Assembly: GCF_943192995.1 (NCBI RefSeq) | Contig: NZ_CALPCP010000001.1 | Coordinates: forward strand, 124,001 to 188,000 | Length of the DNA: 64,000 nucleotides | Source: Flintibacter muris | Lineage (GTDB): Bacteria; Bacillota; Clostridia; Oscillospirales; Oscillospiraceae | Reading direction: 5' to 3' | Notes under the pieces: generated by a model | What the model saw: the letters and a program-made list of their open reading frames with translations, nothing else | What the model was told of the DNA's origin: nothing | The model's database searches: none | Shown here: positions 52,576-61,017 of the stretch, one piece after another | How positions within the stretch are numbered: position 1 is the first letter of the stretch | Layout: every line of letters begins with the position of its first letter | Translations under genes and position numbers: made by a program

Positions 52576-54246
52576 TTACTTCAGGCCGTTCTCGTAGGAC
52601 TCGATCATCTTCTTGAACGTGTGACCCGTACGACTTCTGAGATTTGTGAGGTATTTGTCGGTGGTCTCGCCGGTGAAGACCTTGATTTGCAGGCGCAGGG
52701 AGCCATCTTCCTCCGGGGTGGCAAAGATTTTGTCGATATACCTGTCCACAAACTCCTTGCTAATGAGTCCCTGAGCGGCATCCCGCTCCGCCTCCCGGAG
52801 CACCCGGCGGATGGTGTCGATCTGCTTACGGAAGTCCTCCTTGGACAACTGCTGCTGTTCCAGGTCGTAAATCTGCCGCTCGGCTGTGGCAATCTCCTTT
52901 TCGCACTCCTTGTTCATGGTGAGAAACTCCCGGTCAGAGAGTTGCCCTGTGGCATTGTAGCCCAGGAGCTTGCTTTTCTTCTTCTGGGCCAGCTCGATCT
53001 GCTGACGTAGTGCGGCGATCTGCTTGGCGGTGTCCTCCCCATCCCCCAGTGCCTTGTACATCTCGATGTACTCCTCCACCAAGGCCTGGGCGTCTGCCTC
53101 GGTCTCCCGGAGCACCTCAAAGAGCAGGGGCTTCAGCTCCTCCTCATAGACGGCGAAGGAGGGGCAGGCGTCCGCCCCATTCTTGATCTTGCCGGAACAG
53201 ACCCACTTGCTGTTTTTGTTTCCCTGCCGGTCCACCGACTCCCGCCGGTAGTAGGCCGCGCCGCAGTGGGTACAGTAGAGCTTGCCTGTGAGGAGGTTGG
53301 CGTGGTTGCAGATGCCCTGGCGGCCCTTCACGTCCTCGCTGCGCTTTTTCAGGACGGCGTTGGCCCTGTCCCAAAGCTCCTCTGGGACGATAGCCGGGAC
53401 GATCTCGCCGCTCTCATCCTTGAACATTACCCACTCCTCCGGCGGGAGGAATTTCTGCTTCTTGGTGAATAGATCAATCACTTTGACCTTGTTGCCCACA
53501 TAGTAGCCCTTGTACTTGGGGTTGGAGATCATCCCCGACATGGTGGTGTGGGCAATCTTCTTGCCGTTGTGGTTACGGTAGCCCTTTTCCCAAAACAGGG
53601 TTTCGATCTGCTTCATGGAGTATTCGCCGGTGGCGTACAGCTCGAACAACTCCCGCACCATGGGGGCCTCCTCCTCGTCGATGACCAGCCGTCCGCCGTC
53701 CTTGACATAGCCGAAAATGCGGCTGTTGCCCAGCACCACATTTTTTTTGATCGCCTGGGCATGTCCAAACTTCACTCGTCCAGACAGCTTGCGCAGCTCA
53801 TCCTGGGCGATGCCGGACATGATGGTGAGCCGCAGCTCACTGTCCTCGTCGAAAGTGTTGATGTTGTCGTTCTGGAAGAACACCCCCACCCCGGCGCTGA
53901 GCAGCTCCCGGGTGTAGAGGATGGAGTCCAGGGTGTTTCGGGCAAAGCGGGTGATCTCCTTGGTGATAATCAGGTCAAACAATCCCGCCTTGCCGTCCTC
54001 CACCATGCGGTGGAAATCCTCCCGCTTTTTCGTGGTGGCAGCGGACAAGCCCTCGTCTACATAGCCTGGCACATACTCCCAGGCGGAATTTTTGCGGATG
54101 AACTCCTCGTAGTAGCTCACCTGGTTGCCCAGGGAGTTGAGCTGCTCGTCACTCTCAGAGGACACCCGGGCGTAGAAAGTCACCCGTAAAGGGATATCGT
54201 AAATTGATTTGGTGCGCAGGGCTTGCCGAATGCTGTGTATATCCAT
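52576..54246 (-). CDS. Large serine recombinase
   Basis: A 556-aa TnpX/TndX-type recombinase. N-terminal resolvase fold with the catalytic serine in FYARVSSESDEQLNSLGNQ, ITKEITRFARNTLDSILYTRELL in the core, then the recombinase domain (about residues 165-270) and a zinc ribbon (LYCTHCG...WVCSG...CPSF, about residues 315-360). A coiled coil follows (about 395-480). Length and order are complete, so it may be active. It would excise and integrate the element. Confidence 0.94.
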   Translation of the reverse strand: MDIHSIRQALRTKSIYDIPLRVTFYARVSSESDEQLNSLGNQVSYYEEFIRKNSAWEYVPGYVDEGLSAATTKKREDFHRMVEDGKAGLFDLIITKEITRFARNTLDSILYTRELLSAGVGVFFQNDNINTFDEDSELRLTIMSGIAQDELRKLSGRVKFGHAQAIKKNVVLGNSRIFGYVKDGGRLVIDEEEAPMVRELFELYATGEYSMKQIETLFWEKGYRNHNGKKIAHTTMSGMISNPKYKGYYVGNKVKVIDLFTKKQKFLPPEEWVMFKDESGEIVPAIVPEELWDRANAVLKKRSEDVKGRQGICNHANLLTGKLYCTHCGAAYYRRESVDRQGNKNSKWVCSGKIKNGADACPSFAVYEEELKPLLFEVLRETEADAQALVEEYIEMYKALGDGEDTAKQIAALRQQIELAQKKKSKLLGYNATGQLSDREFLTMNKECEKEIATAERQIYDLEQQQLSKEDFRKQIDTIRRVLREAERDAAQGLISKEFVDRYIDKIFATPEEDGSLRLQIKVFTGETTDKYLTNLRSRTGHTFKKMIESYENGLK

Positions 54247-54319
54247 AGCTCGTCTCCTTTTTATTTCGTTTAATCATCTTCTATTTTGCAGTATATCACA
54301 TAGCATGAAACAAGGCAAG

Positions 54320-54347
54320 GGGGGACTGCGATAAATCGCAGTCCCCC
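54320..54347 (-). terminator. Hairpin between recombinase and upstream small gene
   Basis: GGGGGACTGCGAT and ATCGCAGTCCCCC form a perfect 13-bp stem with a 2-nt loop. On the minus strand CCTTGCCTTGTTT follows, so it may be a moderate terminator. Confidence 0.65.
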
Positions 54348-54357
54348 GCTGTCTCGA

Positions 54358-54519
54358 TCAGGTCATGGTTATCTTCCAGCTGTCAATTTTCAGCACCATC
54401 CTGTTGCGCTCCCGCTCCGTGATGATGCCCTTCTCATACAGCACCCGGTTGTAGTAGGACAGCCACACCTTTGCCGCTGTCTCTTTTCTGCGCTGTTCAT
54501 TGGACTTTTGCTCCGACAT
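54358..54519 (-). CDS. Small conserved-looking protein, 53 aa
   Basis: EQKSNEQRRKETAAKVWLSYYNRVLYEKGIITERERNRM: helical, basic, similar in style to short proteins encoded next to element serine recombinases; could be an excision factor, but this is a guess. ATG 54,519 follows GAAGGGAGGGACGGTC. Confidence 0.62.
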   Translation of the reverse strand: MSEQKSNEQRRKETAAKVWLSYYNRVLYEKGIITERERNRMVLKIDSWKITMT

Positions 54520-54756
54520 GACCGTCCCTCCCTTCCCTGAAATAATTTCCGTATTTTACCTGATTTATACCTTTGACAATAGGTCGCTCCTTTCTTCCCG
54601 CACCAGCGGGATAACAAAAAGCAGACCGTTACATGGTCTGCTGCCAGGTTTGCGTATCTTCGTGGTCGTCCTCTTTGTGACCGAGGGCGATTTTCTTTTC
54701 CCGTTCTCTGCAAAGCGTCTTGCTGTCGGCGTGCTTGTGTGCAGTTGTGGCGTCGC

Positions 54757-55176
54757 TTATGGGAACAGGGTTGTCAGACCGTTCCAAAGTGCGGCCCAGC
54801 CGTACCACAGTGCCAGCAATCCTACCAGCACCGTCGGGAGCAGCAGCCATTCCACCGAGAGTCGGGGTAACCGAATCGTTGGCAGAGAAAAGCGCTGCTC
54901 TCTCTTTCTCCCAGCCTGTTCCAGCAGACTGCGGATCACCTTTGCCTCCCGGATCAGCTCCGCCGTCTGCTCCTGGGTCTCCCAGGACTTGGGCTGTGCG
55001 GCAATTTGTTCCAGCAGAAGCATCTGCTCCGCCAAAAGTTCTCCCAGCGTTGTCAGTGCGGCGGTCAGCTCTAACCACTCCTCCGCCGTGGGATGCTGTG
55101 TCTCCGTGGCAGGCCTCTGCGTATTCCGCCGGCGCAGTTCCTCCATGGATAACTGCCTGTCGGATTCTGAACTCAA
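54757..55176 (-). CDS. Putative membrane protein, 139 aa
   Basis: A long heptad-rich helix (ELLAEQMLLLEQIAAQ, TAELIREAKVIRSLLEQAG) and a C-terminal transmembrane segment (WLLLPTVLVGLLALWYGWAALW). TTG 55,176 is the likely start behind AGGAGAGGATGGAG. Genes of this type follow relaxases in some clostridial elements. Directly upstream, the same strand may hold the end of a relaxase-like frame (KCRDDRLHDEKYLKERMEFEF, near 55,160-55,250), cut off at about 55.3 kb. Confidence 0.6.
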   Translation of the reverse strand: MSSESDRQLSMEELRRRNTQRPATETQHPTAEEWLELTAALTTLGELLAEQMLLLEQIAAQPKSWETQEQTAELIREAKVIRSLLEQAGRKREQRFSLPTIRLPRLSVEWLLLPTVLVGLLALWYGWAALWNGLTTLFP

Positions 55177-55330
55177 ACTCCATCCTCTCCTTCAAATATT
55201 TTTCGTCGTGGAGCCGGTCGTCCCGGCATTTCATACCGCCGGGGGTAGTGTAGGTGATATTCTTTCGGCTGTCCGTCCAGCGGACGTCATAACACACAGC
55301 AATTACGAAAGCCGGCCACTTGACCAGAAA

Positions 55331-55735
55331 ATGACCCCTTACACAGCAGACGGGCGGAAACGGTATGTAAACTATCGTTCCAAGCACAAGCCTTTACCGT
55401 GTGACCGCCCATCCATCAATACCCCGGAAGATATTGCACTGTCTGTGTATGCAAAAGGGAAGTACAATTTTGAGTATTTTATGAACCGTGAGTACGCCTA
55501 CAGTCGGGATAAGGGCAAATGCAAGTGTTGCGGCAGGACTTTTTCGGAAGATGTTCCTAAGCGTTGTCATCACGTAAACAATAAACTTCCCATCGAACGA
55601 ATCAACAAAGTTCCTAATTTGGCATGGCTATGTGAATCGTGCCACCGCATGGTACACAACAGTCCCATTCCGTCTGGCATGAACGCCAAGACGGTACGCA
55701 AAATCGAGAATTACCGCAAGAAATTAAAAATGTGA
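55331..55735 (+). pseudogene. Group II intron maturase, C-terminal fragment (HNH)
   Basis: About 134 aa: NTPEDIALSVYAKGKYNFEYFMNREYAYSRDKGKCKCCG, then CHHVNNKLPIERINKVPNLAWLCESCHRMVH, the X/D-En end of an intron-encoded protein with an HNH zinc site. The reverse transcriptase part is missing. The larger open frame starting at 54,500 is a chance fusion with antisense sequence. Confidence 0.8.
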
Positions 55736-55810
55736 AATTTGTAAGTGCGCTGTATTCCGCGAGGGTACGGCAGTATTGAAATCAGTAGAAAGTAAGTCAA
55801 CTTGATGGTA

Positions 55811-55892
55811 GGCCGGGTGCGGTGAAAGCTGCACGCCCGGCGTGAGGTGGGGGAAACCGCGGAGATTACTTCAAAGTGTTACCTATCACCAT
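55811..55892 (+). ncRNA. Group II intron 3' end (domains V and VI)
   Basis: Domain V: GCCGGGT, GCGGT, GAAA loop, GCTGC, a 2-nt AC bulge and GCCCGGC (55,812-55,841), the textbook 34-nt-type hairpin. A domain VI-like stem follows, and the intron probably ends after CCTATCACCAT, where helicase coding text resumes (about 55,893). The 5' part of the intron is absent, so splicing is not possible. Confidence 0.82.
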
Positions 55893-58057
55893 TGTTCCTC
55901 TACACGAAAATGCGGAACGTGGCGGGGCTTTCCACCACCGATGCGCAGAAGTCCAGCGATATGCTGCTGAAATGCCGCTACATGGACGAGATCACCGGCG
56001 GGCGCGGCGTGGTGTTCGCCACTGGAACCCCGGTCAGCAACTCCATGACCGAGTTATTTACCATGCAGCGGTATTTACAGCAGGACCTTTTGGAAAAGGG
56101 ATTCACCGACAGCCGGGGAAAGCATTACAGTCTGACCCACTTTGATAGCTGGGCCTCCATTTTTGGTGAAACAGTGACAAAGGTAGAACTGGCCCCGGAG
56201 GGGAAATACCGCCCCCGGACGCGCTTTGCCAGATTCTACAATCTGCCGGAGCTGATGGCTATGTTCCGCGAGACCGCCGACATCAAGACCGCCGATCAGC
56301 TCCATCTCCCCGTGCCGGAGGTGGAATATCATACAGAAAAGGCCCTGCCCTCAGAGGAACAGAAGCAGTTGGTCCGGGAATTATCTGACCGCGCCGCCGC
56401 CGTCCATACGGGACAGGTAAACCCCAAAATCGACAATATGCTGAAGATTACCAGCGATGGGCGCAAGCTGGGTCTTGACCAGCGGCTGATTAACCCGCTT
56501 TTTCCCGACAATCCGGCCAGTAAGGTCAATATGTGTGTGGAAAACGTATTCCGCATTTGGGAGGACGGGCAGGCGGACAAGCTGACCCAGCTCATTTTCT
56601 GCGACCTGTCTACCCCAAAGGCCGCTGCCGCCGCTACACGGGACAGAACCGCTATGGCGGCGGGAAACAAGGTAGCGGGAGGGACGGAGCTGCACGCCCT
56701 GGGCAATCTGCTGGAGGACATCAAGCCGGACGCGCCCTTTTCCGTCTATGAGGACATCCGTAGTAAACTCGTTGCTATGGGCATCCCGGAGCGGGAGATT
56801 GCTTTCATCCACGATGCCAATACCGATGCCAAGAAGAAGGAGTTGTTTGCAAAGGTCCGCTCCGGGCGCGTTCGGGTCCTCATGGGCAGCACCTTCAAAA
56901 TGGGCGCGGGAATGAACGTCCAGGACCGGCTGATCGCCCTGCACGACCTGGACTGTCCCTGGAGACCGGGAGATTTGGAGCAGCGCAAGGGGCGGATTGT
57001 CCGCCAGGGCAATAAGAATCCTACGGTACACATTTACCGCTATGTCACGGAGGGGACGTTTGATTCCTACCTCTGGCAGACGGTGGAGAACAAGCAGAAA
57101 TTCATTTCGCAGATTATGACCTCAAAATCCCCGGTGCGCTCCTGCGAGGACGTGGACGAGACCGCCCTCTCCTATGCGGAGATCAAGGCCCTGTGCGCCG
57201 GAAATCCGCTGATAAAGGAGAAGATGGACCTGGACATTGACGTGGCCCGCCTGCGGCTGCTCAAAGCGGACCACCAGAGCCATCAGTACCGCATGGAGGA
57301 CGATCTTCTGAAACGGTTCCCTGAGAAAATCAAGGAAAACGAGGGCTTTATCGCGGGGCTGGAGGCCGACATGAAAACGCTGGCGGAGCATCCCCATCCG
57401 ATGGTGCCTGTGAAAACTGCCGCGCCGCCCCAGCCTGACGGGGAACAGCCGGACGCCCCTGCCGCGCCCGCTGCGGAGACCGCCGCTGTGGAGGTCAAGC
57501 AGGGGTTTGCCGGTATGGAGATCGGGGACCAGACCTACACGGACAAGGTGGAGGCGGGCAAGGCCCTGATTGCGGAAATCCGCAAGGGCATCAAGCCGGG
57601 GGAGCCGGTCGAGATTGGGAATTATCGCGGCTTCTCTATGGCCCTGTCCGTGGAGGACTTCGGGCGCACTTTCGTTCTGACACTCAAAGGCCAGATGACC
57701 CACCGCGCCGAATTGGGAGAGGATGTTTTAGGTAATCTTCTCCGCATCGACCACACCTTGAATAAAATGCCGGAGCGGGTGACGGTGCTGCACTCCCAGC
57801 TTGACAATCTGCACCAGCAGATGAAAGAGATTCAAGGCGAGATCGGCAAGCCCTTCCCCCAGGAGGCGGAGCTTCAGCAGAAAAGCGCACGGCTGGCAGA
57901 ACTGAACGCGCAGTTGGGGATAGAGGATGGGCCTGCCCAGGCTGGTGAGCAGCGTCTGGCCAAGGACGCCCGCCCCTCAGTGCTGGAGGGATTGAAGCGG
58001 CCTGTCCCGCCCAAACAGAAAACAGACAAACCGAAAGACCACCGCCAAGAGCGGTGA
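55893..58057 (+). pseudogene. LtrC-like SNF2 helicase, C-terminal part
   Basis: About 720 aa of the large helicase of clostridial conjugative elements. Text starts LFLYTKMRNVAGLSTTDAQKSSDM, directly after motif II would be expected, so the N-terminal part is missing. Later motifs are intact: VVFATGTPVSNSMTELFTM (motif III) and VLMGSTFKMGAGMNVQDRL...WRPGDLEQRKGRIVRQG (motifs V and VI). The helicase C-terminal half and a long tail (to RPVPPKQKTDKPK) remain. The gene was first split by the intron and then lost its 5' side. Confidence 0.85.
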
Positions 58058-58117
58058 CGTGGAAAGTCAGGCGGGGGCAGCTCCGCCTGACTTTGCTTAT
58101 GGAATGGAGGAATTAAA

Positions 58118-59332
58118 ATGAATCAAACACCGATCTACCCATACCCCATCACTTACGCACGGGAACACGGCGAATTGGAGCAGTACCGGGCGTCGCTTAA
58201 AACTCTGGCTGAGTGCAAGTGTGCCATTGATGATGCCATCTTTGATAATTGGGATGGGATGAATTTTGACAACGATTCTGCCAAGGGCGTTCTGAAACAG
58301 TTTGGGCTGGAGAGGGTAGCGTTCATTCTGGCTTATACGGTCCGTGAAAGGAATATTGATAACCGATTCTCCGGCCACAACGCAAGCTGGGCCAACACCG
58401 TGCCGCTGTATGGAATCGCCAGCGGCCGGGAGAGCTGCACCCTGGAAAGTCACCCTGCCAAGGTGGACCTGTTCATTGATCTGGTGCGGAAGGACCTTCA
58501 GGAGCTGGCACAGCAAAAGTCTGCTTCGCGCCAGAAATCTTCTGTAAAACCTAAAAAGGAGACGGTTAAAATGGATAAGACCCCGGTTTACAAGGAATCT
58601 TTTCAGTACGCATACCAGCACGGCGAACAAAAACAGCACCTTGCGTCCAACCGCGCCAATATCGCCTGCAAAGAGGCGATTGAGCAGGCTATCACCAGCC
58701 ACTACTATGACAACCGCTTTAATGCGGAGGCGGCGGTGCGGGATGTGGTGAAGCAGTTTGGCTTTGAGAGGATGTTCTATGTGCTGGCGAACACTGTGCA
58801 GACCCAGGGCGGGGATGGGCGCGTTTCCCGCTCTAATAAGGATTGGGCGCAGACAATCCCCGTTGCATTTGAAAACGGGAGACGGGATATGTCTTTTCTG
58901 ATTACGCGCAGTCACCCCGGCCTCCTGGATATGTTCGTCAGCAAAGCGCGGCATGAGCATCTGCTGAGACAGCCCCTCAAAGCGGCTGACATCAAGGCGG
59001 AGGCTACTTATATCCTGGAACGATTCCAAGCCGCCCAGGAGCCGAACAGTCCCAATGGGACCCATTACATGGTCCAGGTCTCCCCCGACTTCCTGGCAAG
59101 GGCTGGAACTAAGGACACGGACCGCCTTATGGCGATGCTGCCCTTCCAGACCCTTTCTCTCTCCGGGCTGGAGGGCCGCAAAGGGACGTTTGCGCTGATC
59201 TCCAAGGATGAGGACCGCTTTCAAAAGTTGATCCTGCGCAGACCCTCGGTGCGGAAGAAGTTGCAGGAGCAGCCCGCCGCCGATACGCCCAAGCCGCCCG
59301 CCAAGAGTAAGGCCAAGGACCAGGAGCGGTAG
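58118..59332 (+). CDS. DUF3849 protein with duplicated domain
   Basis: A 404-aa protein with two similar domains: residues 1-135 (YAREHGELEQYRASLKTLAECKCAIDDAI) and residues 155-290 (YAYQHGEQKQHLASNRANIACKEAIEQAI). Each contains a VLKQFGLERV or VVKQFGFERM motif. A beta region and basic tail follow. DUF3849 proteins accompany LtrC-like helicases in conjugative elements; role unknown. ATGGAGGAATTAAA precedes the ATG. Confidence 0.85.
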   Translation: MNQTPIYPYPITYAREHGELEQYRASLKTLAECKCAIDDAIFDNWDGMNFDNDSAKGVLKQFGLERVAFILAYTVRERNIDNRFSGHNASWANTVPLYGIASGRESCTLESHPAKVDLFIDLVRKDLQELAQQKSASRQKSSVKPKKETVKMDKTPVYKESFQYAYQHGEQKQHLASNRANIACKEAIEQAITSHYYDNRFNAEAAVRDVVKQFGFERMFYVLANTVQTQGGDGRVSRSNKDWAQTIPVAFENGRRDMSFLITRSHPGLLDMFVSKARHEHLLRQPLKAADIKAEATYILERFQAAQEPNSPNGTHYMVQVSPDFLARAGTKDTDRLMAMLPFQTLSLSGLEGRKGTFALISKDEDRFQKLILRRPSVRKKLQEQPAADTPKPPAKSKAKDQER

Positions 59333-59334
59333 GC

Positions 59335-59673
59335 ATGGCGAATTTAGAGCGGGAGGTACAGCTAAAATTCCGCGTCACGCCGGAGGAACGGGCGTTGATT
59401 GAGCAGAAGATGGCCCAGCTCGGCACCAGCAACATGGCGGCATACCTCCGAAAAATGGCGATTGACGGTTTTGTGATAAATCTGGAACTGCCGGAGCTGC
59501 GGGAGATGGTCTCACTGCTGCGGCGGTCCAGCAATAACCTCAATCAGCTTACGCGCCGGGTACATGAGACGGGCCGGTTCTATGACGCTGATCTGGACGA
59601 ACTGCGGCAAAGCTATGACAGCCTGTGGGATGCGGCGCAGAAAATTTTAACCTCGTTGGCAAAACTCCAATAA
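59335..59673 (+). CDS. MobC-like relaxosome protein
   Basis: A 112-aa protein with an RHH-like start (REVQLKFRVTPEERALIEQKMAQLGTSNMAAYLRKMAIDGF) and a helical end (LLRRSSNNLNQLTRRVHETG), standard for MobC-type accessory proteins. It bends or opens oriT for the relaxase encoded downstream. Confidence 0.9.
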   Translation: MANLEREVQLKFRVTPEERALIEQKMAQLGTSNMAAYLRKMAIDGFVINLELPELREMVSLLRRSSNNLNQLTRRVHETGRFYDADLDELRQSYDSLWDAAQKILTSLAKLQ

Positions 59674-59716
59674 ACAATGAAAGGACAGCCCTATGGACCA
59701 CCCTCTCAAATTATTA

Positions 59717-60025
59717 TCACATAATGTCGAGAAGCTGGAAAATCACAGCCTGCTGTTTTTCATCCAGCCTTGCCCAGCGGTCCAGCAGCTCCGCCTGCGA
59801 TTCGGTCAGCGATACCGGCGATTCACCTTCTGCAAAGAGTTGGGATAAGGTGATACCAAACGCATGACATATCTTTTCCAGTGAGGGAACTGTGGGGATC
59901 ATGTTCTTTCGATACCAGGAGGAAATTGTAGACTGCGGCAGGCCGGAACGCTCGGCAAGCTGATATTCTGTCCATCCTCGTGCCTCCCTGTTCGCTGTAA
60001 TGACGGTAAGAATATCTTTCAACAC
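59717..60025 (-). CDS. XRE-family repressor
   Basis: A 102-aa protein with a clear HTH (YQLAERSGLPQSTISSWYRKNMIPTVPSLEKICHAFGI) and a short helical tail. It is divergent from the SLOG gene and probably represses both through related sites in the intergenic region (60,026-60,132). Confidence 0.88.
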   Translation of the reverse strand: MLKDILTVITANREARGWTEYQLAERSGLPQSTISSWYRKNMIPTVPSLEKICHAFGITLSQLFAEGESPVSLTESQAELLDRWARLDEKQQAVIFQLLDIM

Positions 60026-60074
60026 ATTCGCCCCCTGTGCTTGTATTCTTCGCTAATTATACTTTTACAAATCG

Positions 60075-60125
60075 TTGCATTTTAATAATTTTTCTCGTAT
60101 AATAAAAGCGAAATACAAAAGTATT
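60075..60125 (+). promoter_or_regulatory. Promoter and operator of the SLOG gene
   Basis: TTGCAT (60,075-60,080) and TATAAT (60,098-60,103) are 17 bp apart. AATAC-AAAA-GTATT (60,112-60,125) is a small palindrome downstream. The opposite strand has the similar string TATAATTAGCGAAGAATAC, so both divergent transcripts carry the same elements. Confidence 0.75.
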
Positions 60126-60132
60126 GGGGGCG

Positions 60133-60573
60133 ATGCGGATGATCGTAACCTTTTGCGGACACAGCAAAATATATCAGGCTTGCGAAATCTCCAAATGGTT
60201 GGATATAATACTCCCATCGCTGATTGAGGGCGGCGCGGCTACATTTTATCTCGGCGGCTACGGAGACTTTGACAGTCTGGCAGCGGCGGCGGTGAGACGG
60301 CAAAAGGCCACCTATCCCAGCATTGAAGCGGTCCTGGTGCTGGCCTACCTCAACCGGGACGCTGACCTTTCCCGCTATGACAGCACCACCTACCCGCCGT
60401 TGGAGAATGTGCCGCCCCGTTACGCCATTGTCAGGAGAAACGAGTGGATGGTCCAGGAAAGCGATGTGGTGATCTCCGGCGTCACGCATGGGTGGGGTGG
60501 GGCGGCGAAAACACTGGACTTTGCGAAGCGCAAGCAGAAAATCATTTTTCAATTTCCGATACATCGGGAATAA
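60133..60573 (+). CDS. SLOG-fold (DUF1273-like) protein
   Basis: A protein of about 146 aa with IVTFCGHSKIYQ at the start, TFYLGGYGDFDSLAA (Rossmann-like nucleotide pocket) and VISGVTHGWGGAAKTLDFAKRK. The SLOG superfamily senses or processes nucleotide ligands, sometimes in conflict systems. ATG 60,133 or 60,139 follows TTGGGGGCG. Confidence 0.82.
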   Translation: MRMIVTFCGHSKIYQACEISKWLDIILPSLIEGGAATFYLGGYGDFDSLAAAAVRRQKATYPSIEAVLVLAYLNRDADLSRYDSTTYPPLENVPPRYAIVRRNEWMVQESDVVISGVTHGWGGAAKTLDFAKRKQKIIFQFPIHRE

Positions 60574-60650
60574 ACGGCAGGGCCGCATCCTTGCAAAAAA
60601 TCGTCCATGCCGCTATGCTGGTATCAAATCAAATTTAAGAGGTGTTCATT

Positions 60651-60956
60651 ATGACCTATGAAAAAGTGTTAGCTGTATTCCAGGACTATCTGGCCGAGGA
60701 CAAAGCCTGTGAGGTGCTGACTTCCAGCCAAGGCTATCTGGTGGTGGATTGGGACAGCAGGAAAAAGGACAGCGAGTGGGTGACTTCCCGGCTGTGCCAA
60801 ACCCCGGAGCATCTGCGGGATGTGCTGCGCTCCCGGTACGAGGAATACCAGGGGTACAAGCTCACCGGAGGCTACAAGCGGGAGCTTCTGCCCTCTGAGG
60901 ATGTGGATATTCGGCGCATGGGCGAGGCGATGGCCGAACGGTGCGGTGAAAACTGA
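60651..60956 (+). CDS. Small mobilization-associated protein, 101 aa
   Basis: TYEKVLAVFQDYLAEDKACEVLTSSQGYLVVDWD and a helical end. Proteins like this are common in clostridial elements just before the relaxase. The function is unknown. AAGAGGTGTTCATT precedes ATG 60,651. Confidence 0.72.
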   Translation: MTYEKVLAVFQDYLAEDKACEVLTSSQGYLVVDWDSRKKDSEWVTSRLCQTPEHLRDVLRSRYEEYQGYKLTGGYKRELLPSEDVDIRRMGEAMAERCGEN

Positions 60957-61017
60957 ATATACAGTCTAAAACGGTCCGCCAATCGCGGGCCGTTTCTTTT
61001 GAAGGGAGGGACCGCCA

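Noticed and set aside
54629..55387. 252-aa minus-strand frame overlapping the 139-aa membrane protein
   Set aside because: Its middle is Gly/Ala/Asp-rich shadow text. Only its first 60 or so residues might be a cut relaxase end, which is mentioned but not called.
54500..55735. 411-aa open frame on the plus strand
   Set aside because: Only the last 134 aa (maturase end) look real. The first part is antisense to the 53-aa and 139-aa minus-strand genes and is Ser/Ala-rich as expected of a shadow frame.
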